From: Hyposmocoma kahamanoa
Taxonomy: Eukaryota > Arthropoda > Insecta > Lepidoptera > Cosmopterigidae
Assembly: GCF_003589595.1 (NCBI RefSeq)
Contig: NW_020653900.1
Span: 1,033,375 to 1,097,374 of the forward strand
DNA: 64,000 nt
Reading direction: 5' to 3'
In this document: one piece after another, positions 45,569-57,034 of the stretch
Layout of the letters: every line of letters starts with the position of its first letter
How positions within the stretch are numbered: the stretch's first letter is position 1
Notes under the pieces: generated by a model
Databases searched by the model: none
What the model was told of the DNA's origin: nothing
The model's input: the letters and a program-made list of their open reading frames with translations, nothing else
Program-made: the position numbers and the translations under genes

Positions 45569-46882
45569 GGGGAAAGGTGTACGAGATGATCCTTGGAGGT
45601 AGGATGATCCTTTTCAATTGTAGCGAAACTAGTAACGTCATCTAGATATTTTCTTCAGTAAAACGTAGGCCTCATTGCTCTCATCAGTCAATACGTAATA
45701 GCGATGCGAGTGACGAGTTCATTTTTGTGGAAAAAAACAAAAATTGTGTGAGTTTGATCTAAGGTAAAGTTGATTAAAAGCTTAAGCAACTTCCATTCTA
45801 AGCAATCAATTGCTAAGATTTTGTGTTGGTGGCTTTGTATAATGCTCTATTTACTTTTTTAATGGCGTGGTAACAGTAGACAGCATACAGGTTAGTTTGC
45901 CGAACAAAAAATAAATAAATTGGGGCAAGATGATTATGGTTTTGGTGTACGAGATGATGCATGGGATCATCTTGTACTGTATATATTGTTAACGGACTAT
46001 ATTTAATTTGTATGTTTTTCTGAGTACTGAAACCTCTTAATTAAATAGCTTGCAATACGAATGAAATAGTAGAAGACTGGATTTCGTTTACATGATCGAT
46101 CTCGATTAATAACAAATATAAATGCTTTTTCTTGTTTTAGACCAGGCCGCGTAATTGTAAAAGAAAAACCATTCGTGGTGGGTGGTCGGAAGACTATGAT
46201 CTAAAGAACTAGAGGCGTAAAAGATAGGACGCCACATAGATCGGCAAGTAAATAGTTAGCAGTAGGTACGCGTTATGTCATTAAAACGACGGGCTAAAGG
46301 TGAAAATAAAGGGTCTGTCAGTTCAATGAAATATTTAGGTGACAAAAAAACTGTTTTCATCAGATGTGTTAAACAGGAAACCGAGCTCGTAAAGTACATT
46401 AAAGATATGGAGACGAGGATGGATATCAACTTGCCATAAAAAACAATATCGCCCACCCTTAGGTAGCTGTAAGATATAAATTAATTAGGACTATTTGTTC
46501 TCGAAGTTCCGTAACTGTTGTTTCATATACCTAGATTACATAAGTGAGGTCTTTGTTAAGTCTATAAAGTTGTTGTTTTCATATGTTTCTACCAAAACCT
46601 AGAAATTTTCCTAAATAGAGGCAAGGTTCCCCTGGATCATCTTGCCCATACCCTTAGGATCATCTTGGACACAGACGACAAGACGTAGGCAAGTAGTTTA
46701 GTAGGGTTTTAAAAATATTCAAATATAATAATGACAGATCAAAAAATACAACGTTTTGAGTAAGACAACATGTAAATAGATAAATTTTCTATTATTCAAC
46801 GCTTTTACATCTGCTTTAAGCTGAATATCTTTTAAACTACCACCATTCTCCCTTAAGGGGATCATCTGGTACACCTTTCCCC
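45569..46882 (+). mobile_element. Decayed pogo-like DNA transposon nested in an R1 repeat
   Basis: About 1.31 kb. TIRs GGGGAAAGGTGTACGAGATG (left) and the near-perfect inverse ending at 46882 (right). The TA dinucleotides on both sides (45567-45568, 46883-46884) are the target duplication. The R1 repeat is split by the insertion and resumes as cagtgtaagccatcgatatg after 46884. The ends, TA duplication and internal HTH remnant together support the Tc1/mariner/pogo superfamily. Confidence 0.83.
46140..46437 (+). pseudogene. Pogo-type transposase N-terminal (Psq/CENP-B-like HTH) remnant
   Basis: Broken into frames. One piece reads RNCKRKTIRGGWSEDYDLKN. After stops and frameshifts, a second reads LKRRAKGENKGSVSSMKYLG, then TELVKYIKDMETRMD before TAA. 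This order (basic start, helix-turn-helix, then the LV-YIK-ME-RM segment) is the N-terminus of pogo-family transposases, which bind the element ends. No DDE domain was recognised downstream, so it is non-functional. Confidence 0.68.
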
Positions 46883-46924
46883 TATACAGTGTAAGCCATC
46901 GATATGATAAGAAGAAGTTACTAA

Positions 46925-48248
46925 AGTTAGCTTAGTCAGAGTCCAAATATATTCTGACATTATACAAACAACATAGGAAACTTAGCCATTGTCATAAGTC
47001 ATATTGTTATTATACCAGTATCTGACACTATTTTTAAAACTATTTTCGTGTGAATTCTGATTACATGTGAAAGGTTTTGCGATGGTAAAATCCATAGATA
47101 TAGCGTTCTATATGTCATCATTTGGAAATCAATCAATATGTATGTCGGAGTATGGCTTCACAGCCAGGGAGTCTTTGGGGGAAACATCCTCAACCACTGA
47201 TTTAGCCAGAAATCACTTGATAATTGGCCTATTTACTTTTCGTTATCAATTCGATAAGCTAGCAGGGAAATAATAACGTCAATTGATTGCAATTAATTCG
47301 TTTATCTAGTTTTCATAGTAATTAGTTCAAAAGTACAAAAGATGGATCAGGCTAAAACGAATTTTAAATGTCACGCGGTAAGTTCACAGAGAGCGGCGGC
47401 CGCCATCCTTCACTTTCCAAGTCAAGACACAAAAAGCCCCTTTTGTCACTGCGCGTTCGTTTATAAAAAATCGATCATCCACATCACTTTTTATTTTCAC
47501 ATGGCAACTCTGCCAATGTCCATTACCTTATACTATAGGATCATGTCAGATGACTGATTAAACTGTACAGATTCAAACGACACCAGTGCCGCCTTTAATA
47601 TAACCCTACCCAGTTTGAACTGTTAAACTGATGTGACATTTGTAAAAAAGAAACCATGGTCGAGACTAGTTAATATGATACATGGGTAGCCTAGTAAATC
47701 ATTTGTTTATTAATTAGAAAACAATATTAGCTAAGATTTATCCTCTATAATCGTAATCTCATCGGAATTGTCCGTCCATCCAATCGTCCCATCGTAAAGC
47801 ACATTCCTTAAAAATTCAACGAAATTCTGCTATATTACATTTAAAGCGATAACTGGCGTCGAAATGTGTAATCAATTCAATGTCACAGCCAATCGACAAC
47901 TTTAGACCGGAATCGAAGTTAACATCTTGATGCCAACAATATCCCAGTGACTCCTTCTCGATTTATGTCTGCAGAATATAGGCTAAATATACACTGTACG
48001 TCGTTTCTTCACATCAACTTTTGTTAATTTTAGATTATAAATCAAGCTATGAACTTTTAAATAGGCATTGCTTCAATTCGCTCGAAGAGTTTTACTCCCA
48101 AGTTCATTATGCGAATAGCTATGGAGTGGAATACTTTGCTGGGTTGGGTATTTTCTGAATAATAAACCTGGATATTTTAAACGCAGAGTGAATAATATTT
48201 TTTTAACATTATGATTCGCTCTTCCTTTTCCTACATAGAGTTTATTAA
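46925..48248. other. No gene recognised
   Basis: 47342-47557 has an open frame and a donor-like CACGCGgtaagt at about 47379, but nothing supports a gene. The remainder is AT-rich. Confidence 0.55.
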
Positions 48249-48250
48249 GT

Positions 48251-48700
48251 ATACAGGGTATAATATTTAAGTGTGCCCAGGCGATTATACATAAATATAA
48301 AAGAAATTAAAAACCAATAAATTGATATCGAAATTACTTACCTAATAAGTAAAATAACTTCAATTAATTACTTTCTAAAAAATAAGACTAGAAATATTTG
48401 TATGGCCTACATTTATTTCTTTCGTGATTTTGGGTGTACAAATTTCTATTGTTTTACCCGCGATACACGGTTTCCCTAGTACGGGGCTAAGAGCGTGTGC
48501 GTTATTATAATAATAATTATTACAATGTATGGCAGTGTTTAACGTTAAAATTTTTCATAGTTCTAGTTTTATTTTTAAAAAGGTATTGATGTCATTTTTC
48601 TCATTTAGTAACGTACGTTTGATATAGGTTTAATGGTTTTTTATATGTATTATATTTACGAAATAATCGCCTGGGCACACTTAACGATTTCACCCTATAT
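48251..48700. mobile_element. TIR element, ACAGGGT..GTGCCCAGGCG family
   Basis: The left ATACAGGGTATAATATTTAA then GTGTGCCCAGGCGATTAT is inverted at the right (ATAATCGCCTGGGCACACTT ... CACCCTATAT). TATA on both sides would suit a TA-targeting mariner-type element. Carries a nested SINE piece. Confidence 0.7.
48388..48530 (+). mobile_element. SINE family 1, 5'-truncated
   Basis: Only the body (TTTGTATGGCCTACATTTAT ... ACGGGGCTAAGAGCGTGTGC) and an ATAATAATAATT tail remain. Nested in the TIR element at 48251-48700. Confidence 0.72.
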
Positions 48701-48825
48701 AACGCCCTTTATTTAATGCCACCAGGATGATTTGGAGTCAGCCAGATATTACCAAAAATCAATGGAACAGAAGAAGGATTGTGCCTAGCAGTGAGACAGA
48801 ACATGGAGTCTACTCCCATTCTCCG

Positions 48826-48905
48826 TCCAACATCCGTTCGAAACAATGACGTCAAATAAGTAATACTCGATTAAATAAAAAAGACAATGTCAAGTATGAA
48901 GATAG
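48826..48905. mobile_element. Half copy of the GGGGTCTACTC palindromic family
   Basis: GAGTCTACTCCCATTCTCCG followed by CGTTCGAAACAATGACGTCA; one arm only. Confidence 0.55.
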
Positions 48906-49139
48906 TACAGGGCCAGGCTCATATGTAGTAATATATTAGTGCCATATATAATGTACATAATTCGTGCCCTTGCAAACAGACAAGTTTTCAGAAGAACACT
49001 TATGTGTGTAGTAAATAATTGCACAAAAAATAATTGAAAATCAATTCAATACAAATTGAATTACAATGAATAGCGATATCTCTAGTCTAAGCCGGTACCT
49101 GTAAAGTTATCTAACTGTGTAACGAAACACTTTCATAGA

Positions 49140-49365
49140 TTTCTCATAGATGGCGCTACGGCTAAAAAGTTGTTGAAAACCAAATACAAAGATCTGACAA
49201 ACAAGCACATAGAAAAATTCGTGAGGTCCGCTAGTTCGTTACGTGGCTTAATTGGCATAGCTTCTGGCTGGCTGTGCTAGAAGACGTCGTCGGTTCGAAT
49301 CCAGCCAGATTGAAGGATTTTTTTCTAAATCTTCGATTTTTGTATTAATAATTATAAAAAATTGT
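49140..49365 (+). mobile_element. tRNA-derived SINE, family 2
   Basis: Forward copy: AATTCGTGAGGTCCGCTAG, A box TGGCTTAATTGGCATAG, B box GGTTCGAATCC, tail TTGTATTAATAATTATA. Confidence 0.8.
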
Positions 49366-49829
49366 AAAGAATCTACAAACGAAATAAGTCAATATTTATG
49401 CTTAAAAGTGTCGTTCATATTACTGTTAAGACGAATGATCTCATGTGGCTTTATTATACCAATGGTAAGTTTTGTAGTTTTGAAACTAAGGAATTCTCTG
49501 TACTATGAGTACCAGAGTAACAGAATTCACTCCGGGAAAGCACCCATTTTACGCTAATTTATATCCATATACACTGGGTTTTGTTCCCGCCTGCTTCGCA
49601 TAGTCACAAATCAACTAGACGTAAAGTATTCGACTGTAATACTGCCGATGTTTCATCGATTTGTACGAAATGCTTTCCTTTGAAAAGTTGGCCAGAGTGC
49701 ACAGGTATTTTCAAGGAAAACCTGTACTAACTTCATCCTTATCTTTATAATCCAGCAGATGAGATTAAAATAATCAGGCTAAATAAAGAAATATTAACGG
49801 TACTTGAATAGTAAAAACCCGTTTAGTTC

Positions 49830-50035
49830 TTACAGATTGTGTCGATATATTTGAAATAAATATTGCAAATGTGTACAAATGTTTATTTACAAAGAACAAC
49901 CCCAAGAGTTGCTTACTCATTCTTCTTAGGGGACTCTGCCTAACGAACAAACAGTAGAGTATAATTAATGTCATGGTTTCAAGTGTAATTTGCTTACATT
50001 ATGAAAAAGAAAGATTATTTGACTTTTTGTTCACT
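49830..50035 (+). mobile_element. LINE 3' UTR fragment
   Basis: Contains the shared UTR (AACCCCAAGAGTTGCTTACT ... CAAGTGTAATTTGCTTAC) and ends near TTATTTGACTTTTTG. It is more diverged than the copies at 12835 and 40160 and retains no coding part. Confidence 0.6.
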
Positions 50036-50683
50036 TAAACAAAAATTCTTTCAAAAATTGCGAAGATCCACTAAACTGGGTATATTTATTACGTCAAAGA
50101 GACACTAGTGGGATATTTGGCATTAAGCCGATGTGCACCAAGGGACCACAGTCACGATAGTACCTTTTGGTCTACTCATACATTTTAGAAATAATGTCCA
50201 ACGTTCCTGCATAGAACGCTACCGTAAGTGCTTTAAAACTCAAGTTTGCACTCATCCTAAGGTGAACTAAACGTCAATTACGGAAAGTTGTAGTGATGTT
50301 TGTAACTGGAACCGTGATGATGTCACGTAATCTAACTTTGGTGAATGTGTACGGAATATTGGATAAGTTATTAAACAAGGACATAAATCATAGTTGTCTT
50401 GCGACGTATTAACATAGTTCCAAATTTTCTACAAATTTCACACCTTTCTAATGAATCACGTTCTATGTCATTTGTTTTTGATTTATCTGAATGAATACTC
50501 TTTTCAAATATTTTTTCTTTCAAATATTTCAAACATACTCTGTAGTATCATGCATAAAGCATAAACCATTATCTTTATTGACTCACTCCTCTTGTCGTCC
50601 ACTTAAGGCACTATGCCATGTCGTAAAAAAAAAAAGTATTTAGCCCGTCCTGGTTTATAACTTCAACTCCGCTCATCAAAACA

Positions 50684-50695
50684 TGGTGTCAGAAG
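50684..50695 (+). other. Probable LTR-retrotransposon primer-binding site
   Basis: TGGTGTCAGAAG is complementary to the 3' end of an insect leucine tRNA (…CTTCTGACACCA) and precedes a gag-like frame by about 150 bases. An LTR should end just before it, at ...cgctcatcaaaaca. I could not place the LTR's left end. Confidence 0.55.
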
Positions 50696-50829
50696 ATGAA
50701 GAAGATTTTAAAGACCCGAACATTCAAGACCGGACCGGTATCATTCGAGACCGGAGCACAATTATTGTGCTCTGGTTATCGTATGATATCTATAATTATT
50801 ATAGGTGCGATAAAACCTCTCCGAAATGA

Positions 50830-51027
50830 TAGCCGGAACAATGGCGGACATGGAAACAAAAATTTGAAACTTACATTGAAGCAAATAGCCTAAATGATTT
50901 GCCTGAATTGCGACTAGTCAACTCAATACAAACAGAAGCAAGATAACTTTAAGCGAATTGATATAAAAATTTTATGAAAAATTCAACCCGTTAAAAAATG
51001 TGACCGTTGAAAGATACAATTTCTTTT
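50830..51027 (+). pseudogene. LTR-retrotransposon gag fragment (decayed)
   Basis: The frame from about 50830 reads PEQWRTWKQKFETYIEANSL then NDLPELRLVN before a stop. After a deletion, a second frame reads KFYEKFNPLKNVTVERYNFF and stops. The W-x2-WKQKFE segment, and the F-x-P-KNVT-ERY segment about where expected, are characteristic of Gypsy-type gag proteins of insects. No protease or polymerase follows. It lies just downstream of the receptor's stop codon, on the other strand. Confidence 0.6.
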
Positions 51028-51480
51028 AAAAGGTAAATTCGTCATTGGACTCTTTGACAAAGGCGTACAATAAAGATAATGGTTTATGCTTTATGCATGA
51101 TATAGAGTATGCAACAATAATCTGTGACACTTCACAACCAAATTCACTTCTCTTTTTAAAGAAAACTCTATCACAACCTTTCCAATCAATGCACGATAAT
51201 GGATCCTCATCAAATTCTTTACAAGATACAAGAATACAACTTTCAACATAAGTTCGTATATAGGTATTTCCATTTCATGTCTACTAGTTAATTCGAGATA
51301 ATAATATGATGTAAAGCTCTCTTCTGTATCCAATAGGTACCTGAAATATCACGATAGAATTCATCCATGTTAGTTTTATATATCTCTCCCGCACATTTTC
51401 ACTTACACAATGAAACATTATACAACTTACACATTTTTCAAATTATTCTTACTTGCAAGTACTTTTCTATCGTACATATT

Positions 51481-51661
51481 TTACGTTTCAAGCGCAATTT
51501 CATCAGGTCTCGAGCTTGAAGCCTGGTGAGCCCGAAGTACATCAGCTGACGTCGACTTGATGCAGTTGTTCATATGAATATCAGAAGATGCATTGGAATG
51601 ATGATGCTCTCGACGTTGGCGATGGCAGCAGTAGCGGCGAGCGATATCGCCACACAGAGAC
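51481..51661 (-). CDS. Beta-adrenergic-like octopamine receptor, C-terminal tail exon with stop
   Basis: Proposed last coding exon, separated from the TM7 exon by a 5373-bp intron full of transposable-element debris. The acceptor tttttgtcatcag is followed by G, which completes the AG left by the TM7 exon as Arg. The frame then runs 59 codons to TAA. The tail begins SLCGDIARRYCCHRQRR, with a second pair of cysteines and a basic patch, and continues Ser/Thr-rich to end in DEIALET. Support comes from the exact phase match, the good acceptor, a codon-like composition that stands out from its surroundings, and the GPCR-tail character. I do not recognise the tail residue by residue, and tails diverge quickly, so this rests on splice logic. 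With the two upstream exons it gives 181 residues. Confidence 0.7.
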
Positions 51662-52139
51662 CTGATGACAAAAATTGGTATCAGAATTATCTGTACATAT
51701 GTATATTGGCAAAACAATTTAGGGATAATTCGACACATTCGTAGAACAAAGACCTATGTGCAAGACTGCTTATTCTCAGGACATTGTACATTTCTATTGT
51801 TGTTCTTCGCTGCGGATATTAGATCTTATAGGTTTTATATTTCCGAAACGAATGAACATATAAAAATTCTGAATACGCCTATAGATAGGTCCTAGTTTGA
51901 ATAATGAGACTTATATTTATCCTCTTTTTGCTGTATAATCACATCGGACTCTATTCTTCGGATGAGTCGAATCATTAATACAAAGATCGAACGCAAAGAA
52001 AAATTCCTTCAAGGACAACAAACGAAACAAAACCAAACCAAAGAAAAATTCATGAAATCTATATCTAGTTCTTAGGTTTTCGTGATTGTTATACATAGGG
52101 AATTAAACTATTTTTCCGGATTTACATTGTTTTTCCAAA

Positions 52140-52555
52140 AAAAGCAACTGAGGAAGATTTCTCAGTTCCTGAGACCCGTGAAATGTAACGTCTCCTTACA
52201 AGATGCAGGCGTTTACAAGCTTGACTGCGAGTGCGGTCTCTCTTACATTGGACAAACGAAGCAAAATGTTTGTACGCGTCATCAAAAAACATAATAGCTC
52301 ATGTCAAACACCGTCGTGTAAACAAGTCTGCAGTCTGCGAGCATGTCATGGATAAACCTACACATTCAATCAAGTTTGACAAACCCCAGGTCCTTGCAAA
52401 AGAAATCCGTTATCTACTCAGGATGCTGCAAGAGGATATTGAAATTAAAAAATATCCTAATTTCAACAGTTTGGGATCCAATATTTTCTTTGATGAAAAA
52501 TCTCAAACAGACTTAGACGTCTGTTTGAAAAAACAAATATACGCGATTTAAATCC
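52140..52555 (+). pseudogene. Penelope-like retroelement, 3' part with GIY-YIG endonuclease (frameshifted)
   Basis: The first frame reads KCNVSLQDAGVYKLDCECGL then SYIGQTKQNVCTR. GVY with SYIG is the GIY-YIG nuclease core, next to the CxC found in Penelope-like elements. After about 52285 the frame shifts by one and continues IIAHVKHRRVNKSAVCEHVM, then HSIKFDKPQVLAKEIRY and DIEIKKYPNFN, the usual end of this domain (His, Glu and Asn in place). The reverse transcriptase is absent, so this is a 5'-truncated and frameshifted copy. It is bounded by inverted Penelope-end sequences (52070-52130 and 52525-52580, core ccggatttaaatcgcgtat). It lies in the large receptor intron, on the opposite strand. 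Confidence 0.82.
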
Positions 52556-52584
52556 GGAATAATAGTTTCATTTCCTATTCATAA

Positions 52585-52695
52585 AGTCTGCTTACTCGAT
52601 CAGTTGGTAGAGCGGTTACCCTGGTATGGCAGAGACACACGTGCCCAGTTAGATCAAAGGAATTTTTCTTTGTGTTCGATCTTTGTATTAATAAT
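52585..52695 (+). mobile_element. SINE family 2, 5'-truncated
   Basis: GATCAGTTGGTAGAGCGGTT then the tail GTTCGATCTTTGTATTAATA. The B box is degraded (CAGTTAGATCAAAGG). Confidence 0.65.
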
Positions 52696-53214
52696 TATAA
52701 CAAATTACAGTAATCACAAAGATTAAATGTAAAACATCATAATATTAATTATAATCAGTATTACAATTTAGGGATGATAGCGCGACTCTGACTTGTTCTG
52801 GACCAAAGAACTTTAAGAAGGGACAAGGTTAAACTAATTCATTATAGCGACGTCTTTAGGCAGACGGCTTCGTATGTAAAATAGGAATAGTACACAAAAG
52901 TAGGCCTTTTCATTTGGACAAAGTATGAATTTAACCTTCTAACTTATAATCTTTCAGGTTCTAATATTAGCTTTGAGAAACTTAAAGATATGAATACGCA
53001 GTTGAGTAGTACACTAGCAAACAGCGTTATGTGCGTGGATAAAAACAAGCTATAAACTAAAAAAACAATTATCGTTCCGAAAATAGATTTTTAAATGGTA
53101 CTTTTTTTATTATATGAAAATTGTGGTAAAAAAGATATAAACAATATGAAGAAACAAAATCACAGTATTAAACTTTTTACTTTATTTCCATTTAAAAATT
53201 GAACGTAGAGAGTT

Positions 53215-53385
53215 TTATTTATTTATTTAAACACTTTATTGTACCACAAAGTAACTTACAAATTTTCAGAAACAATTTAAATATTTGTGTACAAAGGCGA
53301 GCTTATCCCATAAAGAGATTTCTTCCAACTAACCTTTGAAAATCTGAGAGGAAAGTTGGTTTTTGGGGCGGCACTAAAAATAGAT
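53215..53385 (-). mobile_element. LINE 3' UTR fragment, reversed
   Basis: ACACTTTATTGTACCACAAA through GGCGAGCTTATCCC and TTCTTCCAACTAACCTTTGA resembles the 3' ends of lepidopteran LINEs. The orientation is inferred from the poly-A end being read as TTTATTTATTTA on the left. Confidence 0.5.
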
Positions 53386-53904
53386 AAGTAAAGAAATGAA
53401 ATATACTATACTCAATAAATACACAGATAAATTTAATAAATCAAATGTACATACGAATATATATATATTAAGTAATGTTGATACATTAATACATACAAAG
53501 TCTATAATAAATTGAATGTACAAAATAAAACTATAAATAAATATATCAAATTTTGCGTTTTAAATCTAGAGTTTTGCAACAGTAATCTTAAAATAACTAG
53601 TTTTGTAATTGTTCAGTATTAACGTAGCTAGTTTTGCAACAACACTATGATAACATGGCTAGTTTTGTTATAATAATAGTAAAAACTTGAAACTTGAATG
53701 TAGTTTTTATTTACAAAATAGCAATTTTGCACGTGTTTATACTCAATAGAGCAGCGTTTGCAAGTTGACGACTAAATGGAAACTTTTGAAAGCGTAAAAC
53801 TAAGAAAGGTAACGACTTTTGCAAAAGTCGTCAATATTTCACACTCATTTGTTCAGAATATACCAATTTTGGCACTGTATTGTTGAAGTATTTGAAATTA
53901 TCGA

Positions 53905-54060
53905 GTTCTTTGGTTTTCGCGATTGTTACACATAAAATGAAACTATTTTTCCGGATTTAAATCGCGTATATTTGTTTTTTCAAACAAATCCACGTTTCGG
54001 GCCCTTTACAGGTCCCATGGTCACGGTTGACTGAGGTGGTACAGTCTTCTGAAGACTGTG
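53905..54060 (+). mobile_element. Penelope-like element end fragment
   Basis: Starts near TTCTTTGGTTTTCGCGATTG and runs through ccggatttaaatcgcgtat, ACGTTTCGGGCCCTTTACAG and the stretch ending GGTGGTACAGTCTTC. It matches the ends at 4174 and 16136 and has no coding capacity. Confidence 0.75.
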
Positions 54061-54569
54061 TATTTGAAATTATTTAAAATACTGAACCATTTTACGCCAT
54101 TAACTAAAAATAATTAAAAATGTCATATAGCGCTGTTTGCAAGTGGACTACTCAATTACTTTAATTTGCTGTCAGGTCAGGAAATATCCAGAACAGAAGG
54201 ACTATTGATGGATAGAATCTTAACAAGCTATGATAATGTATAATGTTGAATGGTATATATAGCTTCTGGTGAAATAGTTTTTGGGGGACAATTAAAAGAT
54301 AAGATACTTGAAGAGGAAACGCAACAAATCAAGGGATAAAGGCCCATTTTTATATAAGCTTACATAGCATTCTCTAGTTCTATATAGAATATACAGAAGG
54401 CTTGCCTGACAATTTATATAGTTTATGTATATGTAACTGTAAAACAAGCTGGATAGGTAGGACTTAGTTTAGATACTGAAATGACAAAAGTCTTATTCAA
54501 TCCAGAAAGAAATAAGAAAATAAGAGAAAGAAATAATACGGGTAATTTGGGTCTATAAATGGTCCATAA

Positions 54570-54785
54570 TGACGATCTTAGTGGCCCAACGGCTTGCACT
54601 GTGGATGCTGAATGCGGAGGCTCCGGGTTCGATTCCCGGTAGGACCAATTTGTTAAAGAAAGTTTTCTAAATCGGTTCTGGTGTGTGTGTTCCGGGTAAT
54701 ACCCCGGAATGAATTCCATTGCTCTGGTACTCATAGTTGAGGGTATTCCCTAGTTTAGGATTAGGCAATTGGTGTGATTGTTGTC
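54570..54785 (+). mobile_element. tRNA-derived SINE, third family
   Basis: A box TAGTGGCCCAACGGCTTG and B box GGGTTCGATTCCCGGTAGG. A different body follows (GTTCCGGGTAATACCCCGG, GGGTATTCCCTAGTTTAGG). One copy only. Confidence 0.7.
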
Positions 54786-55005
54786 TGGCACATTATTAGC
54801 GTTTGCTCACTTCATCTAATAAATAAACTTCATAAAAGAAAAGAAAACTAGGACCCACGTCGGATGTCGCTTGTGCACTAAGTCCAATTCGAATTCCACA
54901 AAATACGAATATCGCTTGTACACCTTTTTTTTTTTTTTTTTTTTTATCGCTTGTACACCTAGAGATAAAATGATTCCTGTGACATTTCGGACCGTCATTG
55001 GAACT

Positions 55006-55196
55006 GGGGGTCTACTCTCGATCTCTGTCCGACATCCGTCCGAAACAATTACTGTCAAATAAGTAATATTCGACAAAATTAAAAGACAAATATCCAGTAT
55101 GAAGCTTCATTCGCATCACGCGTCTTTTCATTTGGTCAAGTATTGCTTATTTGGCAGTAATTGTTTCGGACGGATGTCGGACGAAGATAGACCCCC
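55006..55196. mobile_element. Palindromic TIR element, GGGGTCTACTC family (best copy)
   Basis: 191 bp. Arms of about 65 bp: GGGGGTCTACTCTCG...CCGACATCCGTCCGAAACAA faces its inverse ending ATAGACCCCC. It can fold into one long hairpin. No coding capacity. Confidence 0.8.
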
Positions 55197-55467
55197 TGAT
55201 ACAAATCAGACGAAGTGCGCTAACTCTCTAACTTTGAAGGAACGAGCTACAGCTGAGCACACATCTCCTCTCATAATGACACATCTCCTCTCATAATGGC
55301 CCTGCTATTGTGAGAGGAGACGAGTTCCATGGCATTGGTGTTCTTTTTTTACAGCTCTGAATGCTTTTCCCTTTTAAACGAATCGTCAAGAAGATAAAAA
55401 AATGCAGAAGGAAAAACATTACAAAAAAAATAATACAAAAGGCATAAAAATTTCGTTCTTTTTTCAT

Positions 55468-55580
55468 ACTCATAGCCCCGTATTAGGAATACCGTGTATC
55501 GCGGGTGCTTTGGACATACACATAGATAGCCGCAACTTACATCCAAACTCATGAAAGAAATAAATGTAAGCCATACAAAT
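55468..55580 (-). mobile_element. SINE family 1 body fragment, reversed
   Basis: TAGCCCCGTATTAGGAATAC ... AAATAAATGTAAGCCATAC is the reverse of the family body; the tRNA-like head is missing. Confidence 0.68.
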
Positions 55581-55796
55581 CAATAATCCCACTGGGCTCA
55601 ATAAAATGATTTTCAGTTGCGTGCAGGTTTCCTCACACGATACGTTTCTTCATTATAAAGCTCATGGTAAATTTCTAATTCAATTTTGCACATACGTTCC
55701 AAAAAATTCCGAGCTTCGAACCTACGCCGTCTACTTGTCTGCTAAGTCAAACCATTACGTTATTATTATCGCTTGAGTAAACAGTGTGATAAAATG

Positions 55797-56197
55797 ACAG
55801 CGCTAATGGCTTATCATGGAAGCGTGTCTTCTGCTTTGCGTTATAGACTTGTATTGTGGGGAAGTGTATTGACATTGATAAAGCCTTTGTACTACAGAAG
55901 AAATGTGTGAAAGCGATTTGCCAAGTCGGACCCTTCGAATCATGTAGACCTTTATTCAAGCAGTTCTGGTTACTCACTCTACCCTCAATGTACAATCTTG
56001 AGGCCTGTATGTTTGTCAAAAAAAATTTAAAAATGTTCGAACATAAACATTACTCATATTTATGCAGGTTACCAAATCGCTTGACTGGCGCTTCTAGTAA
56101 AACTACGTGTTTTATGAGAAATAGTTGTAAGATGTCTATAAAATTGTTTAATTTAACACCTGACTATGTAAAACAAATGTCTCAAAGGGAATATTGA
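55797..56197 (+). pseudogene. LINE reverse-transcriptase C-terminal fragment
   Basis: TALMAYHGSVSSALRYRLVL-WG is followed after a 1-base frameshift by DIDKAFVLQKKCVKAICQVG, then PFESCRPLFKQFWLLTLPSM. It ends SIKLFNLTPDYVKQMS before TGA at about 56195. This is the common C-terminal segment after the thumb of CR1/jockey-like insect LINEs. It lies in the large receptor intron, opposite in strand. Confidence 0.75.
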
Positions 56198-56593
56198 TTT
56201 TTTAGATGAATGAAATGAAATGATGAATGATGAAACAGTTTAGATGAATTTCTCATTTATAAATTTATTTAAATTATGATGATTAGAATACATTAAATAT
56301 TGTAAATTAACCTTTATATCATAATTGACATAAATAATGACAAAAATTGACACAAATTAATAAATAATAAAGATGATACGATACGACTGCTATGATATAA
56401 TATTGTAAAATTATGCATGTCAGAAATGGCGCAACACACTTGCACTTCAGAGACCAAGTATTATGCACTTTTACCATCACCAATACCGTGTTTACTTGCA
56501 AATAAACAATTTTTATTTCATTTCATTATGATTATTTTCACAAAGATCGAAACACTAAGAAAAAATCATTCGATCCAGTTAGATCGAATGAAT

Positions 56594-56890
56594 CTATGGG
56601 AGTCTGTTAAATTCGGTGGTTTGGGAAAAACAGCAAAACATCTAATTACAAAACAAACGGAATCACATTTCATCGGTAATTAAATACAAATATGTAATTT
56701 TTCAATTTTCGTCCATTATAGCAAAGCTCAAGTTAAACTGGTCTATTTGAAGTGAAATAATTGACGACACCATTCTATTGTTACGAATTCGGGCTGGCCA
56801 ATCGGAGCGCAGTTGTCACCGTAATGAAATGGCAGAATAGTTTTCAAATAAATTAAATGACATTTAGTCTCTATTTCTGGTTATATACTC
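56594..56890 (+). mobile_element. TIR element, TATATAACCAGAAATAG family, 5'-truncated
   Basis: Matches the right two-thirds of the 21963 copy, ending CTATTTCTGGTTATATACTC. The left TIR is absent. In the large receptor intron. Confidence 0.7.
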
Positions 56891-57034
56891 GCTATATCTA
56901 AGTATACTCGACGATCATGGTAATAAAACATCGTGAGATTCAAAAAACTTAAAAATTAAAACCATTTCCCCTAACTTTCTGATTAAAGGACACCCGTGCC
57001 CAGAATTGATCACGATTATGATGAATATGGTTAC

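Larger units (their letters stand above)
45160..46920 (+). repeat. R1 copy with extended 3' end, split by pogo element
   Basis: 45160-45566 is R1 plus its extension (GGCAACAATCGGCGAGAAT ... CACCACGATGGAAAG). After the pogo-like insert it resumes at 46885 as CAGTGTAAGCCATCGATATG and ATAAGAAGAAG. Joined, it matches the 3' extension at 6160-6258. Confidence 0.75.

Noticed and set aside
47342..47557. Frame starting MDQAKTNFKCHA with a donor-like gtaagt
   Set aside because: No homology is recognisable and there is no partner exon; one donor match is expected by chance.
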